Source of the DNA: Sialis fuliginosa
Lineage: Eukaryota > Arthropoda > Insecta > Megaloptera > Sialidae
Assembly: GCA_961205875.1 (NCBI GenBank)
Contig: OY540810.1
Coordinates: forward strand, 34,968,001 to 35,032,000
Length of the DNA: 64,000 bases
Reading direction: 5' to 3'
The translations under genes were made by a program, and so were the position numbers. A model generated the notes under the pieces. It ran no database searches and had not been told where the DNA came from. It was given only the letters and a program-made list of their open reading frames with translations. How positions within the stretch are numbered: position 1 is the first letter of the stretch; each line of letters begins with the position of its first letter. Of the stretch, positions 56,182 to 64,000 are shown in pieces.

Positions 56182-59100
56182 ATGGTGAGTTAAATTTATA
56201 TTATACTATTTTGATCGCTTCTTTTTATGTGTAAGATGCATCTGCGTAGTTGAAATTAGTAGTAAACATTTGTTGGGACTTCAGCAGCCAACACAGTTAA
56301 TTCTACAAAACAAACAATAGAAAGTATTAATGTTTTAGTGAAGGTGCTAGAAGGAAGTGAGTGGAATTAATATGACAACTGGAAACTATGTTCAGATTCG
56401 TATACCTAAGACCTTAAAGAACTTAAAAACGTAAGGTGTCAATCAGTACCTTAGTTTATTTTTTGTATATCGCGATAAGGCCCTACAATGGAAATAAATG
56501 TTTATTTTTTTTAAATAAAATTTTTTTTGTATCATCTTTATTGAGGAAATATAATATTTACAAGATAAATTTATTAAGCTTTTTTCCATCTTAAATTTTT
56601 AATAAGGACGAGTTTTTTCTGTCTAATGAATTAATTTAAAATAAACTGCCCTGGTCGGCACTTTTAAGTTAACAATTTCTGGTAAGAAATTGAATATAAA
56701 CTACATTACATTAATTGTTGTTTTGTGAATGTTTGAGATATACTTTAATCCTATTCTGTGATTTTATTTTAAACGTTTTTATTATAAATCTGTATAATAA
56801 TTTTTCTGTTTAAAAAAAGTTGTTTTATCACATGCTTTTTATTTATATTTGATATTTCAACTGTTTAACACGTTTTAGATATTATTACTTCTATATGTAC
56901 ATCTATTAAATTTATAGTTGTAATAATAAATGCTTTTCATAGATAACTAGATTATTCATTATATGTATGTGTATTATATGTATAACTTTAATTTAAAACA
57001 TTTTTTTTTCTACTGCGCACCGTTTTAAAAAAATTTGACATCAGTAAATATCCGTTTTTGGTTTAGCGATGGTTTTAAAAATAGGAGATGTACATCTACA
57101 GTATACAAGAATCGTAAGTTTAAAATTTCATGCCTGTAAAGTCTCACCATTTTGGCCGTAGAGCGCTCACAGATAGACACACACACACACACACAAACAG
57201 ACGTCATTGAAATAATGGTCGTACGTGATTCTGGAACCCTAAATACGTGTAATTCCGTTAAAATCTCGAGTTTGATCACTATACTTTATTATACAGTACA
57301 TTTCATGTACCTATGTATAAAAAAGTAAAATGTGGGTATGTGATTGTACACGTGTTAGAAGTTATACTTCTTTGTTATGATTGAAAAATAACTGCTGAGA
57401 CTAGAAGTGACATCTTATGAGCAAATTAAAAACTAATAACTACAAAAAAATTGTTTTACCAACTTTAGAAATCTATATTATCTACATTCTTCCAGAACAC
57501 GCCTAAAGAAGTATAACTTCAAAAAAATACTGTAAAAAGTTATAACTACTTAACAATTAATCAATATATTTTCAGGTACCTTTATGGATATCATTCATTT
57601 TCATTTTGTTAATATTATTTGCCAAACATACTTATAACATCAGAACTTACTGGAAGAAAAGAGGAATACCATATAAAAGACCGTGGCCAATTTTCGGCAA
57701 TATGATTGAATATGTTTTCAGAACCAAAACTGTTATTGATATTTTTGAAGATATTTACAATGAATACCCAAACTCAAAGTAAATAATTGTTACATAATAA
57801 ATAGTATATAATAGTCCACAGGAATGGTGTCAAACTCAATCTTATAGAGTCTAAGGGCCGCAGCCCCACACCCCTCAAAAATATATATTGTTTTTTTCCA
57901 TAGAGCTATTTGACATCAACCTAAAATCGTCATGTTTTGCTTAATATCAACTAATTCTGTTGAAAAATTTTAGATCTAAAAAATAGATCTTTAAAGCTGG
58001 AATTCTATGGATTCCATATGACATTAAGAGATGTTGCCTAAAAAAATGTTTAACCGTGTGTTTAATTTAAGAAAGTGCTTAATTCAAATTAACGGATTAA
58101 AAATTCTATGATACTAATACATACGATTAGTTTAAACAATTTTAATAATGACCGGTATTATAATTTACTCGAGAGCAAAGCTAATTAGCTTCTAGCAAAA
58201 GCTATCTGCGAGATGTCAAATCGTTATGAATTTGTTCGAGATTCTAGAGCAGTGATAATTAATGTATAGTAATGTAAATTCTATGCATTTTATAAGGTGC
58301 ACTTGACAGCATTTAAGTCGCTGAGTTTTATTAAACGCGCGTGCGTCAAGGTCATCTGTGAGTGTGTTATCATTTATATGCGTTGGCCACAAGCTAATTA
58401 TTATTTTTAATACCGGGTTTAAGACATTATTTCTTTTATTCTACATACTTTACATTAATTTTTGTTTAGATATATTGGATATCATGATTTTACAAAACCA
58501 ATGATACTGATCAAAGATCCAGAAATCATTAAACAAATCACCGTAAAAGATTTTGACCATTTTGTGAATAGACATAAGGTATCTTTAGATTCGATTGATA
58601 TAGAGTTTGGAAAAAGCTTACCTGGACTACATGGTAGGTTAACATACAAGTATTTTTTAATAATAATTTTTTTAACACAATATAATGAAGCAGTCTTCAG
58701 TCTTTTGGAAATTTTACTTGGGGAAGATTAGAAGTGGTGCATCTTGAAATGGCCCAAAGTAAAAAATGGATAAATTTAAAATTATTTTTAACCTTAAAAA
58801 TATTATTATAATTTTATCTAGGATGTTTAATTGTATTCTTTATTAAAGTTAAGAACAAAACACTATTGACTTATTTAAAATTTGTCAGTTTTTATAATGT
58901 ATAATAACACTAATGTATTTTAATTGTGTAGATCAAAAATGGAAAGATATGCGTGCAACTCTAACCCCAATTTTCAGCAGTTCCAAAATAAAAGCCATGT
59001 TCAGTCTAATTAACGAAACTACAAAACAGACCACTGAATATTTAGAAAATGAGCTGAAGAAGGAAAATGGTCATATTGAAATTAATATACGATCGTTTTA

Positions 59101-61558
59101 TGTTAGACATATAAACAGTTGTATAGCTTCTGCAATATTTAGTATAAATGTTGACTCTCTCAAAAATCCCGACAACACTTTTTTTGAAATGGGCTCAAAA
59201 ATCGTTAAACCTGGATTGATAAAACGTCTGAAATGGGCTGGTTTCACGATGTTTCCTTTTCTAATGCATGTAGGTATATTATTAAAGTTATATCGAGGAA
59301 AATATTTTACATTAATATACAAACATGTCATTTTAGAAATTAGGCCTCAGTTTTGTCGATAAAGATGTAATAACATATTTTAAAAATATGTTGTTCGATA
59401 CAATGAAAAACAGAAACGTGAGTGGTATCACACGACCTGATTTGATCCAACTACTTCTTGAACTTAGAAAGAATGGTATCATAGAAAACCAACAAGTAAA
59501 TGAAGGAGACACAGGTTTTGCTACGACTGTAGAATCAAGAATTGGGAAAAATAAATTTAAAAATAAGAGTAAGAAAATAATATTATTAAGGGAACCCTTT
59601 TTTACCCCATTTATAAACTTATTTCAAAAAGGCTCACTGCTGTTTACTTTCAACAATCAGAGAATGTATATTCCAAATTTTAGGGTTTTACGATAAGTGA
59701 AAATTTTCTGAATCCTGATTATTATCAATTAATCAATGACAGTTGGCTATATACATAATATGTTTAGATATAACATAGAAAAAACAGAGGTTATCAAAAA
59801 TAAAAATAATACAGATAAGTAAATAACATATCTATCTTATAAACAGTTATATTAAAATAAATAAAGATTGTATAACCACTATTGGAATACAGAAGTATAT
59901 ATTGCTTCGAACATAGGGTCGTAATTTTAAGTAATATAGGTACCACTTATATGTAATTTTACCACCAGAGTGTCATCCCCATGGGTTATGTTAGCTATTG
60001 CAATATCCCCTCTCTGACTAGTAAAGTGTGCGAGAGAGAGAGAGAGATGAAGCTATTCCCAACTCATTTTATTAGATCGATGAAAGGGGTACCCCGTATG
60101 TTTTATTTCTCAGAATTTTCGGTCCTGTAACTTAGAACTTAAAGGAGTTCTACTGTATATCTAATATGTTTATTTTATCTGTTTTGGTTATTTTTCAGTA
60201 GCTATATCGATTATATATTTTTGTTCAGATTTAACCGATGACGATTTGGTTGCCCAATCATTAGTTTTCTTCATCGCTGGTTTCGATGGTACTGTTTTAA
60301 GCTACATTTCATACGAACTGGCTTTGAATCCAGATATACAAGAGAAGCTTCAACAAGAAGTTAATAAAGTTTTACAGAAAAATAACAACATTCTGACTTA
60401 TGATGCTCTTAATTCGATGAAATATTTAGATATGGTTATATCAGGTAAATATTCTAAACTTAAAGCAGAAAGGTGATCTAGAATCTAGGCAAGTGGAAAT
60501 TACCCCCCCCCCCACATTCTACCTCTTAAAGTTTTTATATATTATATATTATATATTATATATATTAAAGTTTTTATATATAATTATTAGCATTCAATAG
60601 ACTCTTAAGGCCTTCAAGCTTCCAAAGTATAAGCATTGTGATTTTTGGAAACGTAACAACCAAATTTAATTTTTTTAGAAACTCTAAGAATAAAGAAATC
60701 TGTTTCTGGAATTAAAAGAGTTTGCACGAAAAATTGTAAACTTTCCAGTGCGTACGAAAATGAACCTGATATAGAAATTAAAGTAGGCGATGAATTTTTA
60801 ATAGCTGATTCTACAATGCATCATGATCCAAAATATTACCAAAACCCCGAACGTTTTGATCCAGAGAGATTTAATGATGAAAATAAACTTAATATACAAC
60901 CTTATACGTATTTGCCCTTCGGTGCTGGTCCTAGAAATTGTATTGGTAAGTTATTGGGAACTCCAAGAAGACTTTAATATATTTATAAAGGTGTATTAAA
61001 GTTTACCACAAGTTTTAGTTAAAAATTATAATTTTTTTAAATATATGTTACGTCGACTCCATGAAAATGTTTATTACATGTAATGAAAAAAAATAAACTC
61101 GTTGCTTTATTAATGAATTAGGAAAGAAATGATCTAACTATTGGTGAAACCCACATTAAAATCGGTTCAGTAGTTTTCGAGTTAACCTGGAACATAAATT
61201 GCTTAATTCATGAATTAAGCAATGGGCCAGCATTTTTCATGAATTAGGCAATTTTTTACCCATTCCATTTAATTAATAAGCAATTTCACAGATTCGATGT
61301 AACAGAAACATTCTTTAATATTAAAAACAAAACGGATATAATATGTCTATTAATGAGAAAATAAAATAGTTAATTTTATTTTTAGGATCGAGATTCGCCT
61401 TAATGGAAATAAAAACTACAATTGTTCATTTGATTTCCAAATTTAAATTTTCTGTCTGTGAAAAAACAGAAATTCCTCTCAAAATCGATAGAATAGGATT
61501 TTCAGTTAGAGCGGTAAATGGGTTTTGGTTAGCTATCGAGCCAAGAGAAAGAAAATAG
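56182..61558 (+). CDS. Cytochrome P450, CYP9-like, 8 coding exons
   Basis: Heme monooxygenase of the ER membrane; CYP9 members typically oxidise xenobiotics. Exons: 56182-56184 (ATG only), 57576-57778, 58470-58633, 58932-59269, 59337-59568, 60229-60444, 60679-60945, 61386-61558. All have GT-AG borders and agreeing phases, and the total is 531 residues, a normal P450 length. Seen: N-terminal membrane anchor (PLWISFIFILLILFA), IPYKRPWPIFGN hinge, CYP9-like DPEIIKQITVKDFDHF and KWKDMRATLTPIF, helix C W127/R131, I-helix start A330-G331, ExxR at 386-389, PERF at 447-450, heme loop F466-G475 with ligand C473. Odd: AGFDGTV is two residues short of the usual AGF(D/E)T(S/V)xT and lacks the canonical threonine, and the proline pair after ExxR is replaced (IKKSVSGIKRVC). 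Start: exon 2 has no in-frame ATG before residue 40, and 56182 is an ATG abutting a GTGAGT donor. Activity is uncertain. Confidence 0.85.
56635..56740 (+). repeat. Dispersed repeat in P450 intron 1
   Basis: AAAATAAACTGCCCTGGTCG, CTTTTAAGTTAACAATTTCT and GGTAAGAAATTGAATATAAA match the copy at 27890-28010 in order and orientation. Confidence 0.5.
57040..57290 (+). repeat. Dispersed repeat with CA run in P450 intron 1
   Basis: ATCTACAGTATACAAGAATC, TTTAAAATTTCATGCC, CATTTTGGCCGTAGAGCGC, an AC dinucleotide run (57179-57195), and GAACCCTAAATACGTGTAAT. Pairs with 17401-17580. The minus-strand open frame over it is incidental. Confidence 0.55.
57352..57530 (+). repeat. GTTATACTTC family, complete-looking copy
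   Basis: Begins TTAGAAGTTATACTTCTTTG and ends CTAAAGAAGTATAACTTC, so the terminal 15-18 bp are inverted repeats of each other. The middle carries GTTTTACCAACTTTAGAAAT and CTATATTATCTACATTC as in the other copies. About 180 bp, only 46 bp before exon 2 of the P450. The inverted ends argue for a DNA-transposon MITE. Confidence 0.6.
60005..60050 (+). repeat. GA microsatellite in P450 intron 5
   Basis: A short GAGAGA run (about 60031-60046) in the 660-bp intron between exons 5 and 6. A later AT-only tract and a C-run lie in the following intron (60506-60516, 60538-60562). Confidence 0.6.
61198..61223. repeat. Perfect 26-bp palindrome in the last P450 intron
   Basis: The half-site ATTGCTTAATTCA is followed immediately by its exact inverse. 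A related CATGAATTAGGCAATTTT follows at 61238. The surroundings (AACCCACATTAAAATCGGTT, CAGTAGTTTTCGAGTTA) look like a non-autonomous repeat. Confidence 0.8.
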
Positions 61559-61614
61559 TTATTTGAAATAATTGTAATTAGTTATTTCTGTATATTATGT
61601 AGTTATTAGTTAGA

Positions 61615-61620
61615 AATAAA
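61615..61620 (+). terminator. Polyadenylation signal of the P450
   Basis: AATAAA lies 57 bp after the TAG stop at 61556-61558. No better candidate is nearby. Confidence 0.6.
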
Positions 61621-61639
61621 GGAATTTAAATATTATAAA

Positions 61640-64000
61640 CTCTGAATAATTAATTAACTCGGTCAACGTTTCATCGCATATTATGGTGCGTTTTAACTTA
61701 ACATTTTACTACGAACGAGCCGAGCAATATTCGGTGAATATTCTGAACAAAAGATCGTTGTGCTCGTCTTGTTCCCACAATTTTTTTGAATTTAAAATTC
61801 TGTGTATCCAAAACTCTATTTTTAATATCCAATTAATCAAAAACCATACGTCCAATATATTTTTTTAGATAGTAAAATACATAAGCAATCCATAAATAAC
61901 ATATTAAAATTTTTAACTTTTATCTATACCTACATTGTTCTAATGATCGAATAACCTTCAGAATTTTAACCATACCGAGAGCACACAGTTGCAACAGTAG
62001 ATTCTTATTAAAATATAAAAATAAATTATTTTGTGTTATATTGGTACAAATGTTTTAATTTAATCGATATTTTTATTTGAAGTAATCACCATGAATTTTA
62101 CAGCGTAAAAATAATATTTTTTCCTACCTGTTATCACGGATTTTCATTCTATAATTTTTCCACGTTCACCCTTTTATGGGAAAGTAAAATTTATTCATCA
62201 TACGTTTTAAGTAGTATTAAGTAGAAAATAAAGTATGAATTATATTTAATGGAAGATTATATTTTTATATTCCTTTGTTGCGATTAATATATATAGATAT
62301 TTATTAAATAAAAGGTTGAAAGGGGGGGTATTAGTTTTTATTAAGAATGTTAGTCATATTACTTATTCTAATAAAATATCCAAGGTAATGATTACAATAC
62401 TTTAAAAAATATAATAAAAACGCAATTATTTTAAAAATTTGCTACAAAAAATGTCAACATATTTGTTGAAAGTAAAATGTTGTATGAAAAATACAGATTC
62501 GTAATTTATACTGAAATTTTATCAGAAATTTAAAATAAAGTGAGTAAGAAAAAATGCGGAAAAGGGAAGTACAAGTTGACAATTTCTATTCAAAAAACGA
62601 ATAAAAATAACAATTGTATTTTGTTTGTCACATAACATCTAAATGTAACAATATAAAATAAGGTACCTACTTCAAGTAGTTGTAGTGACTGAATCATAAC
62701 GGAACTATCTTTTTAAAAATTTACAGGGCGGATATATCTAAAATATAAATTCATTAAATATGATTGACTAGCTTATTCTATAAACTATTCTGTTATTCAG
62801 TTAAAAGAACACTTAATTTCATTTTTATTTATTAAAGTTTGTTAGTTAATTTTCTACTATGATTTACAAACTCTGTCTGTTCTGTAATTTAAACTATATG
62901 TTTTGTACATGTATTCTTATTCTCAAATAAATATAAAATTTCAAAAAATACACGTAGTTAACTGAATATTTCAGAAATAAACCATTGATAATAATAAGTA
63001 TGATATATTGTTCTGTCTATTTTCTCAATTGGACTGTGGTGTTTGAAAATTTTCAATATTTCAAAATAGTTGTATAAATAACGAATGTTAATACAAGCTA
63101 AAATATTAACTTTAGAAACAAATATCATGCACAAAAATGTTTTGTGATGTTATATTCAGAAATATATGGCATCATTGGCAGGATTTTTACTTAATCTCCA
63201 AATTGTAATAAACAGCTGATCAATTTTTATTAAAAAACTTTTTAAAAGTTATGTTTAGATAAATATAAAAAAATACCAGCTTAATTCTTTATATTACGAA
63301 AACTACTTATATTTTTATAATTCGAAACTATTGGTAATAATAACAGCGTCGAGATGGAGACTCGAAAGTATCATCTCGTCGCGGATAAAAATTAAAAATT
63401 AAAATTCAGCTGGTTTCGTTTTTCCAGCCTCGTGTGAAGCCGTATCTTTTTTGACACTGAAAACGAATTTGATATTAAAAAAGCTCGCTGATTCCCAAAT
63501 TTAAAAAAAATATATCTATGTTGAGAGCCCCTACGTGCCGTAATAAATTTATTTTTCCAGATTTCATTAATTACTTTCGTAGATCGGATTTTTTTCTTCA
63601 ATTTCCTTTTATTGTATCGCCGTACATTTTTTAACGAGTTATGAAGAAACTAGACTTGTGTAGTTCACGAACGAACTATGTAGTTCAAAAGAGCGCTCTC
63701 ACACGAGAACTAGAGGAATTAGTTCGTATGTGCTCCGCTCTTTCAGTTCAATAGTTCCCGATACACTTCAAATACACTGGTTCTAAAAATGAGATTGTAC
63801 GATTGTTATCTTTAATAATTTACGTTGCAATACTTTATTAAGTACCAATTTTAAATTTATTTTACTAAAGATATATTATATTGAATTTTTTTTAGTTCAC
63901 ATGAATGCAATATGTCTGTCAAAAGCACGTGATTTTTATATTATTTTATGACAATCAACAAAAAGTCATGTCACAGATTTTAATGAAATTTGAATTTATT
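61640..64000. other. AT-rich spacer, no gene seen
   Basis: No reading frame with family character. 63645-63780 has repeated AGTTC/GAACT words (AGTTCACGAACGAACT, GAACTAGAGGAATTAGTTCG, CAGTTCAATAGTTCCCG) and looks like a repeat fragment. A G-run occurs at 62322. No second P450 copy is visible. Confidence 0.55.

Noticed and set aside
58913-59362. Taking the single long frame here as a complete small protein
   Set aside because: It reads into flanking introns; the P450 homology stops at the CAT|GTAGGT junction and restarts after TTTTAG at 59337.
1-64000. Retroviral, LTR-retrotransposon or Polinton-like remains
   Set aside because: I looked for long direct repeats with TG...CA ends, protease/RT/integrase or capsid-like frames and saw none that could be supported.

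Overview
This is a very A+T-rich (roughly three quarters by eye) stretch of insect nuclear DNA. It has long gene-poor spacers, many small DNA transposons, and GT-AG introns. The organism is inferred from the only gene I can identify with confidence: a CYP9-like cytochrome P450. That family is known from holometabolous insects (beetles, moths, bees, flies, lacewings). The Helitron ends and the GGGTTCCGTA- and TTTGAAGTCGG-type dispersed repeats also fit an insect. I cannot name the order.

Layout. 0-9.3 kb: a non-autonomous Helitron, a retroposon-like repeat, a 0.7-kb foldback element with TTA target duplications, copies of a short GTTATACTTC repeat family, and two TA-flanked inverted-repeat elements. 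9.3-14.1 kb: almost nothing recognisable. 14.1-22.6 kb: a dense transposon graveyard with a foldback in a LINE 3' fragment, several MITEs, a 3.7-kb composite with GTTCAGGAAAC ends, a piggyBac-type MITE and a hammerhead-like motif. 22.6-42 kb: mostly unique AT-rich spacer, with an 0.86-kb foldback, a Helitron with clean ends and a second Helitron 3' end, a hAT MITE nested inside another element, and a few small GC-rich islands. Two or three of those islands look like tiny minus-strand exons. 42-56 kb: more MITEs (hAT, piggyBac and Harbinger types, the last carrying a broken MADF-domain ORF), including one element nested in another.

56.0-61.6 kb holds the P450 on the plus strand. A TATA box is followed by a short first exon that ends exactly on the ATG, a 1.4-kb repeat-filled intron, seven further exons and an AATAAA signal. 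All exon phases agree and the model gives 531 residues. It keeps the helix-C, ExxR, PERF and heme-cysteine motifs, but the I-helix is two residues short and lacks the canonical threonine, and the usual proline pair after ExxR is missing. 61.6-64 kb is spacer.

No bacterial-type operon, CRISPR array, rRNA or full tRNA is present, and I saw no retroviral, LTR or Polinton-like element. The observations most worth follow-up are the P450 I-helix, a possible minus-strand gene with very small exons and multi-kb introns, a 50-bp dispersed motif in three copies, and the nested or compound mobile elements.
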